Shown here one piece after another: positions 1-20,058 of a stretch of 64,000 bases of DNA. The stretch is from Lytechinus pictus (taxonomy: Eukaryota; Echinodermata; Echinoidea; Temnopleuroida; Toxopneustidae). How positions within the stretch are numbered: the first letter of the stretch is position 1; every line of letters begins with the position of its first letter. The position numbers and the translations under genes were made by a program. The stretch covers positions 13,188,501-13,252,500 of the forward strand of contig NC_087258.1 in assembly GCF_037042905.1 (NCBI RefSeq), given 5' to 3'. The notes beneath the pieces were generated by a model. It did not search any database, was not told the DNA's origin, and saw only the letters and a program-made list of their open reading frames with translations.

Positions 1-333
1 TTTACCCGTTTCGCTGCATAATAGTGCTATAGGTCCTCTTCCATGATATATATTTTTTAAATTCAGATTAAAACGTGGTTCACACATTTTGAATAACTGA
101 AGATGCAGGGGGAGTTGTTTGATGCCTCATATGAAAATGTAAAATAAAATAGATTAATCCCGGGACAGCGCAAGCAATTAAGACCACTGTTTTCCCTCTT
201 CTTCTGGAAACATTACAGACGACCGTCTGGTCGATTATTGTTCTCATATATAATTTCTTGTTTCCAAATTTATGATGTAATATATCAACTTTGTATGTAT
301 TTATATAGATTTGAGTCAAACGTTCGAACTATT

Positions 334-657
334 AAAGGGGAAGTTCACCCTGACAAAAAGTTTCCGGAAAATATAGCAAAAAAAAGTAATAAAAAAATAT
401 GGGCGAAGGTTTGAGGAAAACCCATCAAAGAAAAAAAGAGTATTAGAATTTCAATTATTTGATGTGTGATGTCATATGCGAAAAGCTTTCCTACATGTAC
501 CGTATGATAAATATCAATGAAATGTAAAACTAAAAAATTTGTAATTTTTGATAACTTTCTCAATCTTTAATGGATTTTCCTCAAATCTTCACGTATATTA
601 TTTCTCTGCTATTTTTACAACAAAATTTTTCGTCAGGGTAAAATTCCCCTTTAATTC
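334..657. mobile_element. MITE, family C (AAAGGGGAAGTTCACCCTGAC ends)
   Basis: The left end reads AAAGGGGAAGTTCACCCTG and the right end is its near inverse (CAGGGTAAAATTCCCCTTTA), giving a ~320 bp hairpin-like non-autonomous element. It lies within 150 bp of the putative gene 1 promoter. A half copy with the same left end lies at about 3110-3260 in intron 1. The first 333 bases of the window show nothing else recognisable. Confidence 0.7.
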
Positions 658-788
658 TGAATTGAAACAAAACTCCTGTCAGTCGAATATCTTTGTAGAA
701 GGTCCCTTAGTAATTTGCATGGGTCTTGACACCTTTCTCAACGACGAGGGCGCACGCCGCAGAATCTTTTCGGAAAATTACGTGATAG

Positions 789-810
789 CCAATTCCTCTG
801 TAAATAAAAG
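789..810 (+). promoter_or_regulatory. possible core promoter of beta-tubulin gene 1
   Basis: A CCAAT pentamer (789-793) is followed by a TATA-like TAAATAAAAG (801-810), about 136 bp upstream of the ATG. A start site near 830-840 would give a leader of roughly 110 nt. The CCAAT box is unusually close to the TATA-like box, so one of the two may be incidental. Confidence 0.4.
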
Positions 811-945
811 GGCGTGTTCTCTCTCCATCTCTTGCAGAATAAATCACTGCAGTAGATACAGCCACAGCTGCATTGGAGAAATTCCTATCATTTCCAAATT
901 GGTATAGGCCTAGGTTTCTGATTGAAACTAAAAAACAGTCCAACC

Positions 946-5886
<4,941 letters not shown>

Positions 5887-6348
5887 GCGCATGTATATTA
5901 TAAAAGCATAGGAATGTAAAACTCAATATTTAATATCTATATAGTTTTTTTGTGTAAAACATTTTATTTAAATGAAAGTATTTAAGTATGCCCATCATGA
6001 CTTTTTGGAGATCTTCTCTTTCTTCCATCAATAACGCTTTGTTTCAACGTGCCCGGAACGTAAACACGTAAACTGGTGATTGTCCTCGTTCAGTAATATT
6101 GTTCTTTTCCAATTCTCTCTTTCTCGAATTTTCTTCGCGATAATTCAATAATTTCATTATTTTATGATTCAATATTCATTATAATGTATAATGGGTGATT
6201 TCTCTTACAGTACTTGAGTGTGTAATGATTTTTTGAACAGATTATTCACTATTGATACATATATTAATATTTATTTTCAAACTGCCAGATCACGTCGATA
6301 TATTGCTACTTATATAGTTATATCCATCGATGTTTAATTGCATGAGGT

Positions 6349-6354
6349 AATAAA
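6349..6354 (+). terminator. polyadenylation signal AATAAA, beta-tubulin gene 1
   Basis: First canonical AATAAA on the coding strand after the stop codon, 463 nt downstream. It predicts a 3' UTR of about 480 nt. Position only; no transcript evidence is available. Confidence 0.5.
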
Positions 6355-8750
6355 TTGTGATGTATATTGTTAACAATGTTTGCCCTGAGGTGGGAATAAT
6401 GTTTTCTTCATATTGTATCGATAAAGTAAATGTGCAATACGTCTTTTTTTTTTATTAAATCAAAGTAAGACACATGGAGTTCATTCAATAGAACTATAAT
6501 AATTATCATTAAAAGTTTATATAATGTCATTGATACCCACTCAAAGAAAAAACCAAAATAAAACAAAACAAACAAAACCATCGGAAAACCTAACTTGCGA
6601 AAATATTACAAAAGTAATGTTTAAGATGAAGCTTTGTATGACATAAGATTCGACTAATTACTATGAATATTAGCTCGATGGAAAAGGGTCTCTTTCGGCT
6701 CGAGAAAATAATTATCTTCAATCATTATGACCGTTACATCGTAAATGTCGATATTCTGCATTTCCAGTCCGTGCGGCTTCTGTCAAGTAAACATTGTGTA
6801 ACTTGTGAAAATAAATGGCGATGCTTAAAACAAATAAGGTATTTATAAATGTTTATTCTTATTGGCTTTGTTGAATACGCTCAAATGAAATGGGATGCGG
6901 TAATGCAGATTATGGTACACTTTAAGAACTTTTTTAACCGACCCAAAAGTTGGTTAATAATGAAGAAACGACCAAACTGTTGGTTGAAAAAAATGCAATC
7001 CATTTTGAACGCATTTTTTTTTTTTTTTATATATATATATATATTTTTTTGGGGGGGGTTCAACCAGGAGTTTGTAGGTTATTTAAATCAACTGGATTGG
7101 TTAGAAGTCTATGTTTGTACCTTAGCTTTATCCTAAATTATTAAAAGTGAAGAAGTGGGTCACAAGTTCTGATCTATCTCTTTCTCTTTTTTTTCTTTAT
7201 CATACTTTGTTTATATTGTAAAAGCCTAAATTTTTGCCCTTTTCTGTAGCATCATTGTTTAATTTCTTGATTTAAATGTTTTGTTGTTTAAATTTTTGTT
7301 TGGGAGTTTAATTAATTTATTGTTTTCATTTTCTCTTGGGGGTGTTAGTGCTTGGGGTATAACAGTCAACACTGGATATTCGTCTTCTTCCTTTTGCTCA
7401 ATATTTCCATTTGCGTCATACATTTTATCACTTTTGATTCTTTTTTCCAAAATTATATGCCTATCTATAAATAAAAATTCTAATGTCTAGAGTGGAAAAG
7501 TGAGGGGCATATTTTCACTTTATGGGCGTGCCTGTATATGTGCGTGTGTGTCCCCCACATCTCCCTCTTACTGAAACTACTATTTTCTCTCTTTCTCATG
7601 CAGTTAATTCCCTTTTTCTTGCTATCGCTTTGTGAAACGTTGTGTAGGTGTGTGTGCACACCCCTCTACCATCACTCAAACCCTCCTCCTTACTTCATAT
7701 CCCTCTGTTTGATTCTTGTTCTTGTTATCACTCTCGGTGATGATGTGCGTGTGTCTGTGTGTGTAAGAGAGAATGAATGTGGGTGTGTGATTACGTGGGC
7801 AGATGAGGAAGGGTGTGTAAGAGGGTATGTGCGAGTTTGTACTGGTGTTCTTCTTCCTGTATGATCTTTGGTCATCCGCCACTACAAAAAAAAACAATAA
7901 CAAAGAAAACCATGAATTAAAAGTAGAGTCTGGATCATGAAAGGACTGTTTACAGAAATTCATAAAAAGCATACGTATCTCACCAGGGGCGCTAAGCGCG
8001 AACTGCAGATCTTTGATATTTAAACCTCAGAAGCGCGGGACAATCTAACTGATCATGAACAAGATATCTCACACATAATAAAAACATGATCCAAAAGGCG
8101 GGTAGTCGGATGGTCCGAATGTTCACCTATGGTCAGGTTTTATTATGGTCCGACCAAGTTTATGCAAAGTAACTGGGATGTCGAATCAGATATTGCTTAG
8201 AGTTTATCGTTGACGTGAAAATGACCAATGACCAACGTGGTAAACTGTTCTCTTAATCGGCCGTGATGGATGGAATGGGATAGCATCACTGTAACGATGG
8301 CGACTGTGGATCGTGAAATAAGCAATTGCAAAAGAAACCTTGAAGTTCATTACCAACTCGGTCATTGGGAATGCATCGTCGTATACATGGCAACTGCGAT
8401 GCAGAAAGAGGGAATTCATCGGAGAGCTCTTTCTTTAGTAATTTGTAGTAATTTATATTTTATTCGTTGGTCCAGCAGAAAAAAACCTGTTTGATGGAAG
8501 TAATACCATTCATATTCGAAATATGTACCCTTTCAACGCAAATAGAATCGGAATGATATAAAAACATAAATAACATCATCGTCATCTAAGGCAATAGGCT
8601 ACATTAATTGAAATTCCATTTTAATTGCGAGTGTAAATTCTCACGCCGCCCCAAACGTAAATCATTATTTATTTAGATATAAATATTTCAACCCGGAGCA
8701 TCCTTTAACGAGTTGAATTGCATATGATACATTTGAATGTAACTAAACTA

Positions 8751-8961
8751 CGTGCGTCGTGGTCTAGTGGTTAAGATTCTCGTCTTTCAATCTGAAGGAT
8801 GTGGGTTCGATTCCAAGACATGGCGTGTTTTCCTTCAGAAAGAAATTTATCCAACACCAGAATCGGTAGACTAGCTTAGCCGGGGTAATATAGGAGCACC
8901 TTGAGCACCTATCAAGGTGGATACGTGCGCTATACAAATCCTATATTATTATTATTATTAT
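8751..8961 (+). mobile_element. tRNA-derived SINE, family 1
   Basis: A tRNA-like head with an A-box-like TGGTCTAGTGG and a B box GGTTCGATTCC is followed by a body ending GGTGGATACGTGCGCTATAC and a short ATT-repeat tail. The body matches the second copy at 60481-60745 (TATAGGAGC-CCTTGAGCACC core). It does not fold as a functional tRNA. Confidence 0.85.
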
Positions 8962-9528
8962 CTTTATTCTAGCGCGGGTGATTATCCCTTTAATCGCACA
9001 AAATAGACTATATCAATCACAATACCAATAGAGAGAGAGAGAGATAGATTGTCATTGTCTTATGGGAGTTTACTCTCTATTTGTATCTATAGAAACGCGA
9101 GTTCCATAAATTATTTCAATATCAAGTATGTCCTTGCTTCTGCTTATGTCATTTCGGAATCAACCAGTCATTAATAAAGCAATGAGCTCTCGTTCTATCA
9201 ATTTGCGAATAGACGATTGCTTATTCATTTGTATTCTACAGTACGCATACTCTAAGTGGTATACTGTTACATAAAATTATGGACAATTTGATAAATGTCG
9301 GATGTTTAATCCGCATTTGCTGGTTTTGATAATCATTTTTTACTCTTTTTCTTGCCTCAAGTATCATTTCGTTGATTATAAGTGGCATCGTATAATCCTA
9401 ATATCTAAATATGTGCCCATTCATGAAACTACCGAAAACATTTATTTTACATCCTCGCTCACTACGCTCAATCGCATTGACATAAAAAAAATAGTTACAT
9501 TCAAATGTATCCTATGCACTTCAACTCG

Positions 9529-10170
9529 TTAAACAACGATCCGGGTTTAATAAATATTAATATCTAAATTAATAGAATAAAATTCATCGAGCAAAATGCT
9601 AAAAAAAAAAATCAAAATCTGATAACATCAAAATCAAAATCTGATAACAAATAGCGAAGTTATTTAAAATTTTAAAGTTTAGCAATGTATTGTGAAAACA
9701 GTTATATGCTCGTCGTCATGAATATTCATTACGTGGACTGATGATGTCACATCTCCACTTTCCTTTTTCTTGTGTTATTACATGAAATCATAATTGTTTC
9801 ATTTTTCATACATTACTTGTGTGAATGATATGTCTCACTTGTAATGAAATAAGTTGCACCAATGAATATCTTTTAATGCACTTAATTAGTTGTTATTCCA
9901 ATATTTTTGGTTCTTGAAGGAAAAAACAAACAAACCTAATTTCATATAATAAAATACAAAAGAACAAATGGAGATTCGACACCATCAGTTTGCTCATTGA
10001 ATATTCATAAAGACATGCCTAGAACTGTTTCACCGGAATAACGCAAATCTTTAAAATGCCATAATTGTTATTCCGAGTCCGATTTTGATCAATTTTTTCA
10101 GTGTTTTGTTTATCCTGTTTTTCTTAATCTGTTCAAATCATATTATTTTCAACATGGAGTAATCCTTTAA
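9529..10170. mobile_element. MITE, family B
   Basis: About 640 bp. The left end carries ATCCGGGTTTAATAAATATT; the interior has the conserved GATGATGTCACATC and ATGAATATTCAT blocks; the right end reads CATGGAGTAATCCTTTAA. It matches copies at 42308-42922 and 53511-54102. No protein is encoded. Confidence 0.75.
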
Positions 10171-10429
10171 AGAGGCAAAATTGGACTTGGTGCCTTCCAG
10201 TAATATTTTTCATATTATTGCACGAAGGTAATAAATATTAAAACCATTTTATTTTATTCTCTCGCTTCTCTGATCCGCACATTGATATAATATGGGCCAT
10301 CATACCTACAGGTGAATTGCCTATACACGCGATTCTATACGTGTTCACAACAAAACATAGTAAACAAATATAATTAATTACACATTTTAGGCACCGCCCC
10401 TACACATTTTTATTTTATCATTATCATTA

Positions 10430-10463
<34 letters not shown>

Positions 10464-10562
10464 GGGGGAGGGTAGGCCTATACCTCTAAAAATTAAAACA
10501 AAAATAAAACACCCACATTTACCACCCACCCTCTCATCCTTAGTCACTATTACCTTTACATA

Positions 10563-11013
10563 TACCGTGTTTACACTTAATCGGCATTTGAATCGGCTCG
10601 CGGTTCTGAACCGCGAGCCGATGCAGCATCGGCTTTTTCATAGCGTGTAAACGCGAGTAACTTGAATCGGCTCGCGGTTCAGAACCGGCAATTTGCACCA
10701 CCAAAGTAGTAGGTTCTGAACCGCGAGCCGATGCAGAATCGGCTTTTTTACAACGTGTAAACAAAAAGCCGATTCTGCACCGGCAATTTGTGCGCATTTC
10801 AATTACTTTACCATTGTGACGTAATTGTTAGCGCACTGATCCAGCGTTGTCTTTATTATGACGTATATTGTAGGTATGCGTATCATTTCAAGTTTTTGCA
10901 TCGGCTCGCGGTTCTGAACCGCGAGCTGTAACAACGTGTAAACGCAATCCAAATGCCGATTCTGCATCGGCATTTGGTTCAGAACCAAATGCCGATTAAG
11001 TGTAAACACGGTA
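10563..11013. mobile_element. palindromic TIR element, copy 1
   Basis: 451 bp with ~28 bp terminal inverted repeats (start TACCGTGTTTACACTTAATC, end its inverse). The interior has several nested near-perfect palindromes built on TCGGCTCGCGGTTC and its inverse around one central base. Non-autonomous, no transposase. The second copy begins 65 bp downstream. Confidence 0.85.
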
Positions 11014-11078
11014 ATCGTGTACCTTCCTCGCTCTTTCACGCGCACGGACACCCACTCCCCAAAACACACATGCGCGCT

Positions 11079-11530
11079 TACCGTGTTTACCGCTTAATCG
11101 GCATTTGAATAGGCTCGCGGTTCTGAACCGCGAGCCGATTCAGCATCGGCTTTTTCATAGCGTGTAAACGCGAGCAACTTGAATCGGCTCGCGGTTCAGA
11201 ACCGGCAATTTGCACCACCAAAGTAGTAGGTTCTGAACCGCGAGCCGATGCAGAATCGGCTTTTTTACTACGTGTAAACAGAAAGCCGATTCTGCACCGG
11301 CAATTTGTGCGCATTTCAATTACTTTACCATTGTGACGTAATTGTAAGCGCACTGATCCAGCGTTGTCTTTATTGTGACGTATATTGTAGGTATGCGTAT
11401 CATTTAAGGTTTTTGCATCGGCTCGCGGTTCTGAACCGCGAGCTGTAACAACGTGTAAACGCAATCCAAATGCCGATTCTGCATCGGCATTTGGTTCAGA
11501 ACCAATTGCCGATTAAGTGTAAACACGGTA
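11079..11530. mobile_element. palindromic TIR element, copy 2
   Basis: 452 bp, same orientation and internal order as copy 1 with scattered substitutions (for example a TTTACCGCTTAATC left end). The flanking CTTCCTCGCTCTTTCACGC also occurs twice (after copy 1 near 11025, after copy 2 near 11595), so the pair probably arose by tandem duplication including flank, not by two insertions. Confidence 0.82.
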
Positions 11531-13766
11531 ATAGACGCACGCATACACACCAACTCACACATCCTCCTTCACCATAACCTAACACCGTCTATCTTCCTCG
11601 CTCTTTCACGCACACAGACACCCACATCCCAAACACCAATACACACCCACCCTACATCCACATACGCACACACGTTTACACCCACACCCCCGCACACGCA
11701 CATGACATAATAGATAAACACAAGCGCTTTCAAGACTGGAATAAAAAGACTTGAAAGAAGTTTTGTTGGCTTTTGACATTGTCTTTTCGTAACCTTATTA
11801 ATTCTGGCATTCACAAAAAATATACATGCATGTAGGGTCTAAATGTAATTTTATATTATCATTATTGGCAAGGCTATTATACGGTACAAAGGTAAAATAG
11901 TCAAAATTTATGCAAAATAGGACCGTGCCCATGGAAACTCATTTTGGGTGTGTTTCGTTACGAACAAAAATATTGAAAGATGAAGTAAACATACCCTCAA
12001 TTTCCCTAATTCCCCAAACAACACGTAAAAATATGCGATTTATAATGCAAGTCTCAAATCCAATATTTTTTTTCATTTTGGAGGGGGTACGTTTTGTTGT
12101 GATGTTTTTCTAATTAGGTTCATTCTTTATGGCTAATTTTGTTTTTAACTTTTAAGGTCCTTTTTGTTCTGAGGTTACAATCTTCAATTTTGGAACAAGC
12201 ATTTCTACATCTACAAGATATTTTGGGAGCCAAATTTTTTTTTGGCAATTTTGGTTATGTATACTTTTTACTTCTCAGAGACTTTCCCGGAAAATTGCAA
12301 GAAGCTGTTTAAAGAAGCATCTTTAAATCTCCAAATCATTATCGGAGCAAATAAAAAGTGTTGATTATGTGTACTGCTCACTTCTCAGAAACTTCCCATA
12401 AGATTGTAAAGAGCTTTTTACAGGAGCATTTCTGATGATTGCAGTTGGTTCTATGGTAGCATATAGACCTAAATTTGATGAGAGAAAATAATGGTGAAAA
12501 ACAATAAGTTATATTATTCACGAAATCAAATAGTACATGATTAAATAGATGACCCATGTATAGCACATACACCAACGAAACCGACCCCAGATCGACGTTA
12601 TAAAGATATTAAGTTATTACCTGTGAGTCAAAACATTGGGGGCATGACATGAAGTATTGGGCAAAATTTATATTAACAAAAAGTTGCGAGCGAGCAAGAT
12701 TTTTGTCCTTCTTAATACCAAAATCTAATTTTGTGGTAGATTTTGACATAATATTCAGAAATCATATCATAATATGTTTCCTTTTCTCCTTCCTTCTCTT
12801 TACTTTTCTCATTTTGTTCTTGGTTATGAAAATTCAGGGATCCACGGCCCCAAGTCCCCCCCCCCCCACTTGTTACTACCTACGTCATACAATCGGTCGG
12901 TTTGGAGTTTGTTTTGCTGGTATGAGGTGAGCCGTCTCTTAATTAGCAAGATATGCGCGTCAATAGTTTATTTTTGTTCATGTCAGCTTAGAAATTACTA
13001 AAATTATATCACTTACGTTCTTTTAAATAGTCCTACCAGTGACGTATATTCCAAAATTGAAATTGAAAATCAAAGCAGCTTGAGACGCTGACTTGTACCA
13101 TTAAAACTATTTTGCGTGTATGCTCAAACTTTTCAGTTCTATGGAAAACATGAACGTTAGTTTCACTTTTAGCAATACAGCATTGTTTAATTTTTTCTTT
13201 TCTATAATTACCAAACATAAGGAACATGAATATTCATTGTTAATATGTATTCGTATGTTCATTTTTAAACCTGTTTTTCTTATGTATTGGTTGAATTATA
13301 TCGAAGAATGGCACTGGACCCCCAAAGTTCCACGAATAAGAAAAGAGATTATTATGAAAGCCTAAAGGGAAAAGGACGAAATGTGATATTTATATTATGT
13401 CAAAATCTATTACAAAATAAGATTTTCTCTCGCTCGCGATTGCACCATACATCTTGCAGTGCCCCCTCGATATTTTTGGCTCATTACCCCCACTCACCCT
13501 GTATTTGTTTTGAATTCATCTCTTGATTTTTTTTTTCTACGTGAATGCAGAACTCTCCTCGAGTGTTCATGAATACACTTAATATTTGTCGACCATGTCG
13601 ACAGAATATGAATAACTGAAATAAATGAGTAAATAAAACCAATATATATATATATACCGTGTGGAGACAAAGAGGACATTTGAACCAACAGAAAGTTGGA
13701 CGAATAATCAGATTGGCCTAAACTAAATGATGTGTTAATTTTTATACGAAATCCAACGGAATAACG

Positions 13767-15793
<2,027 letters not shown>

Positions 15794-15865
15794 GTTGATT
15801 GTCTTGAGGCAAATATAACCTGACAAGAAGATAAAGGACTAGATGATCTGCAAATCAAACACCTT

Positions 15866-15873
15866 CTATATAG
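15866..15873 (-). promoter_or_regulatory. TATA box, beta-tubulin gene 2
   Basis: CTATATAG lies 73-80 bp upstream of the ATG on the coding strand. Initiation about 30 bp downstream would give a leader of about 45 nt. No other TATA-like site is as well placed. Confidence 0.5.
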
Positions 15874-17089
15874 AAGTTGGATGATTGTTTGTATTTTAAG
15901 ATGGATACACCAACTGACAGTTTTATGGTCTTTTCCGTTACGACTATATGACCAAAGAGTACTGATCGGAGCAAGTATGTAAATTCACTGGGATCAACTC
16001 AGATATTGCTTTAAGGGTATTAGCATTATTACGTACACCCATCTGATATCTGATGTGTAATTTGAGGCGATCCCAAAGGGTGTTGGCATGGAATAGACCA
16101 ATTGCAATAGAGATGTTGATGTTCTTTGTCAATGTTACTCTCCATTGGTTGTCAAGATGGCTGTACTAGAATCTCTTCGCTGTAACGATGGTGACTTCTA
16201 CGTTTAACGAACGAGTTAATGAATCGTGAACCTTGTTAGTTCATGGGGAAATTGTTTACACCGTTGCTATAGAAATTGATTGATCGTATATTCAGTCGTC
16301 CACTAGCAAAACCTTGAATTTGATGGGAATAATATAAATTCACACTCCAAAATATCTACACTATTGAAAACATTTAGAATAAAAACATAGGAAACATAGA
16401 TTTAAAAATGATAGCAATAACAAAAAATGCTACCACACCACTACCGTGTACCGCAAATGCAATGATATTTTAGTGTTTTATTTTCTGTTGGAAATGAAAT
16501 AAGCAATAATTACTTAGATAGTCAAAAGGTAACTCCTGCACAACTCTCGTCTGCTGTTTATTCTTTTTCATCTGTGTTTTAATCGTCTTCATCTTAAGCT
16601 TCTAAAATTTCATCTGATGGAATAAAATTAATTAATGGCAAAAGTTAAACATCCATGGGCAAGCAAAGAGAGAGAGAGAGAGATAGGATTAATTGAAATT
16701 TGTAATAATAATAATACTAATACAACTACTAATAATAATGATAATGTATGAATATGCATGTATGAACAAAATCATCCACACTGAGGAGGTTGCTATTGTC
16801 TAACTGTGAGTCTACTCTCTGTACCCAAGGAAACGGGAGTTCGATAGATTATTTATATATCAAATATGTCCTTGATGTCGTTTAGGAATCAACCATTCAT
16901 ACAAACCCACTGCGAGTTCATTATCAATATCAATACAATTAGATGGCTACAAATTCTGCATTTGGACAATGTACTTTCCGCCTTTTTTTTGTACTTGCTA
17001 ATAGCAAAGCTTTTTACACCGCACTGCAAAAAAACGCCGGTGTTAATTTAACACCAACCTGGTATCTAGATCGAGAGAACAACATCATT

Positions 17090-17701
17090 TAAAGGACAAG
17101 TCCACCCCGACAAAAAGTTGATTTGAATAAAAAGAGAAAAATCCAACAATCATAACACTGAAAATTTCATCAAAATAGGATGTAAAATAAGAAAGTTATG
17201 ACATTTTAAAGTTTCGCTTATAGTTTCACACAATAGTTATATGCACATCCTGGCCAGTATGCAAATGAGGGGACTGATGACATCACGCACTCACTATTTC
17301 TTTTGTATTTTATTATCTGAAATACGAAATATTCTGATTTTCTCACTCATGTCATTTGAAATCGAGCTTTATTCTTCCCTGAACTTGTGGAATTAACATT
17401 GTTTAACATTATGTAGTTCAGTCAAGTTTTACATTATTGTCAATTCTGTATAAATTGAAATATTGTATAATTCAAACAATAAAAAACAAATGAAATAGTG
17501 AGTGATGGACATCATAGACTCTCGCATTTGCATATCACTGAGTTGTGCATATAACTGTTTTGAGAAAAATATGCGAAACTTTAAAATGTCATAACTTTCT
17601 TATTTTACATCCGATTTTGATGAATTTTTCAGCGTTATGCTCGTTAGATTTGTCTCTATTTATTCAAATCAACATTTGTCTGGAGTGGACTTGACCTTTA
17701 A
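17090..17701. mobile_element. MITE, family A
   Basis: About 610 bp with inverted ends AAAGGACAAGTCCACCCC and GAGTGGACTTGACCTTTA. The interior has the paired blocks GAAAGTTATGACATTTTAAA and a conserved TGAGTGATG/CATCACGCAC region. Further copies are at 20059-20668 and 51600-52252. Confidence 0.82.
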
Positions 17702-17820
17702 GAATCAGATCGATATTGGTTTACTTACACTAATTGGTGTTGCTTAAATGCCAAATTGGTGTTAGCCTAACGCCGAACAGGTGTTGTTTCAACACCTCTC
17801 TGGTGGTGTGGATTGATATA

Positions 17821-19876
17821 TACACAACAAAAAAAGTAAGTCCCCCCTTAAACAAACATCAATAATTTCCGAACCAATGCAAGTTTTTAATATATTTTTA
17901 CATGAGCGTGTAGGTAATTTTATAGGCTACCCTCTGAGTAAATGTTATGGACGTATTTTACGTCATGCTTCAGTGAGCACCGTCAGAAGGCAAAATGTCA
18001 CTTTTCAAAAGTCACAAGCCAAATATCATGACTTTGATTCCATTTTTATTGGAACTAATTCCACATTCTCATAATGAAAAATAGTCAGAAGGCTTGTAAA
18101 AGGTACTTTCTAAAAGACGATACAACTTTTCTGGCTAAATTTCACGGTTGAATGAACACAAGTCCAAATTTGCTATAATTGGATTTTTTACACATTTCTA
18201 TCAATAAAAATGATAGAATATGATGACAGTTATTTTTGGGAAGAGTATCTTCAACAATATTCATTGTTTCACGGTTCAATGAACATTTATTGAAAACAAA
18301 AGATACGATTTTCAAATATCATAGGCAAGTATTGTTTCATTTTGGTAACTGAAAATGATCTTTTCTCAACTTTTTCGTTATGTTCATGACCAATTAACAT
18401 GCTTCAATGATTCAAAGGCGTTTAATTAAACATTCACGCTTGAATGAACATGTGGAATGTGATTAGCTCTTTTTTACGTTATTGGAATAAAACGCAATTT
18501 GTAACTATGTATATCTATCACAAACCTCCTTGCATGGTTCATTTGATTTGATTTTTATGAAAATCCCGATGTTTAATGCATCAGTGAGCACACAATATTC
18601 GAAAATTATGCAAATGAGAAGAAAGTTCAAGGCCCTGGCCCCACTCTGTGCCGTATCAAATGGTTATTTTGGTGTGCGCACATTTTGAATAGTGTTACAC
18701 TGAAGCCATGTGCGAAGTTTCATGAAATAACTGTTGGCAGAAGTAACAAAAACCGTCCATGAAACAAACCCTCATTTCATATTTGTTAAAATGTTGACTT
18801 CCTCTCTCATAGACTGGACAGGTGTACATTATGGGTGCATATGTTTAAGAATAAGTAACCCCCTATTCAACGTGGTGGAACTTTTTTTCAAGGCTGTCTT
18901 TAGCAATATCATTTGGCAGTAATGTTTATCAACCTATGGGCAGAATTCTGTGCAAAAATGAAATCGATTTGTTTATTTATGGATGAGTGAGCACACATCA
19001 AAGTGGGAAATTGGGTATTTTCAATGTCACAGACCCATTTTAAATGGTAATAAAGTGAATATTGGGGGCAAATTCGGTTTCAAATGCGACTTTAATTGCT
19101 GTTGTTTTTATCATCCATCATTTCTATCACCACACACTTTCCGAAGTTTTAAAATTTTCATGGTTGAGCGAGCACATTCGAAAACTTAGGAATGAATACT
19201 CTTTATACTGCATAATTGTATTTTTTCTTACAAATTCTCATGATCAGTTTAATTTATGGACAAATCAGTGGTGGATTCAGAATTTTAAAATGGGGGAGGG
19301 CCTATAATCGGGGGAGCCACCAACATTTTCAAATTTTAACATGATCTAACAAGTTGTAGAGGATACTACCATAAACCCCTTTGATGATACGTCACTATTC
19401 AGGGGCCGCGGAACGGTTTTCAAAGTGGGGGGGGGGGGCTGACCATGCAAAAAATCACAATCGTATGGTCATTTTTACATTTTTGTACATGCTTTTGGGG
19501 GGCTAAGCCCCCCCCCCCCGCGGCCCCTGCATTATTGTGCTCACTCAACCATGAACATACGATATCAAAATTGTGTGTGGAGTGGCTAAATGATGGATAG
19601 TAAAACAGCATTAACACCATAAAATTCACATAAAAACAACTTTTGCCCAGCTTTGTATTTGCACAATCTGAAAAACGACTCTTGTGACTTTCAAAAATGG
19701 TCATTTTTAATTCAATCTTTAATTACTCATGCATGACTCAACCGATCAATCTCATTTTTCCCCAGAGGCTGCTTAATGAGTGTAGAAAACCACCTACGAA
19801 ATATCATATCTCAAAATAATTCCGTTCAAAAGTTACAGCAATTTGATTTAGGGGGACTTACTTTTTTTGTTGTGTA
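17821..19876. mobile_element. inner TIR element with internal TGARTGARCACA motifs
   Basis: Starts ACACAACAAAAAAAGTAAGT then CCCCCCTTAAA and ends with the inverse (TTTAGGGGGACTTACTTTTT then TTGTTGTGT). Flanks are consistent with a short TA or GATA target duplication. The interior repeats a TTGARTGARCACA-like motif at about 17971, 18147, 18273, 18440, 18580, 18983, 19163 and inverted at 19540. A small MITE (19400-19529) is nested inside. No coding capacity was seen. Confidence 0.7.
19400..19529. mobile_element. short MITE with CAGGGGCCGCGG ends
   Basis: The 130 bp element begins CAGGGGCCGCGGAACGG and ends GCGGCCCCTG, with long G and C runs that could pair with each other. Related copies are at 39416-39580 and, truncated, about 50795-50856. 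Confidence 0.75.
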
Positions 19877-20058
19877 TAGATAACAGGCTGGTGTTAAATT
19901 TACATCGGCGTTTTTGCAGTGCGGTTATTTTTAGAAACTGATACTTGTTGATAATTTCGATAACATGCTATTCCTGGTACTATATACTCTCTTTTTAACT
20001 CATAGTTTCACGGGAAATAAAACTACTAGAGTGAAAATGATTGCAAGAGGCTCGAAAG

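Larger units (their letters stand above)
6370..13766. other. intergenic region between convergent beta-tubulin genes 1 and 2
   Basis: About 7.4 kb without a recognisable gene. It holds a GT-rich low-complexity stretch (7500-7860), a tRNA-SINE (8751-8961), a family B MITE (9529-10170), twin palindromic TIR elements (10563-11530), CA-rich sequence (11530-11710), a ~110 bp tandem duplication (about 12253-12320 and 12363-12430) and two copies of a GCGAGCGAGC repeat (about 12680-12870 forward, 13370-13500 reverse). ORFs here are short and low-complexity. Confidence 0.75.
17019..19925. mobile_element. composite TIR element (outer)
   Basis: The left end ACCGCACTGCAAAAAAACGC, followed by GGTGTTAATTTAACACCAAC, is mirrored at the right by GGTGTTAAATTTACATCGGC then GTTTTTGCAGTGCGGT. 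It encloses a family A MITE (17090-17701) and a second TIR element (17821-19876). No transposase ORF is present, so it is non-autonomous or gutted. Confidence 0.75.
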
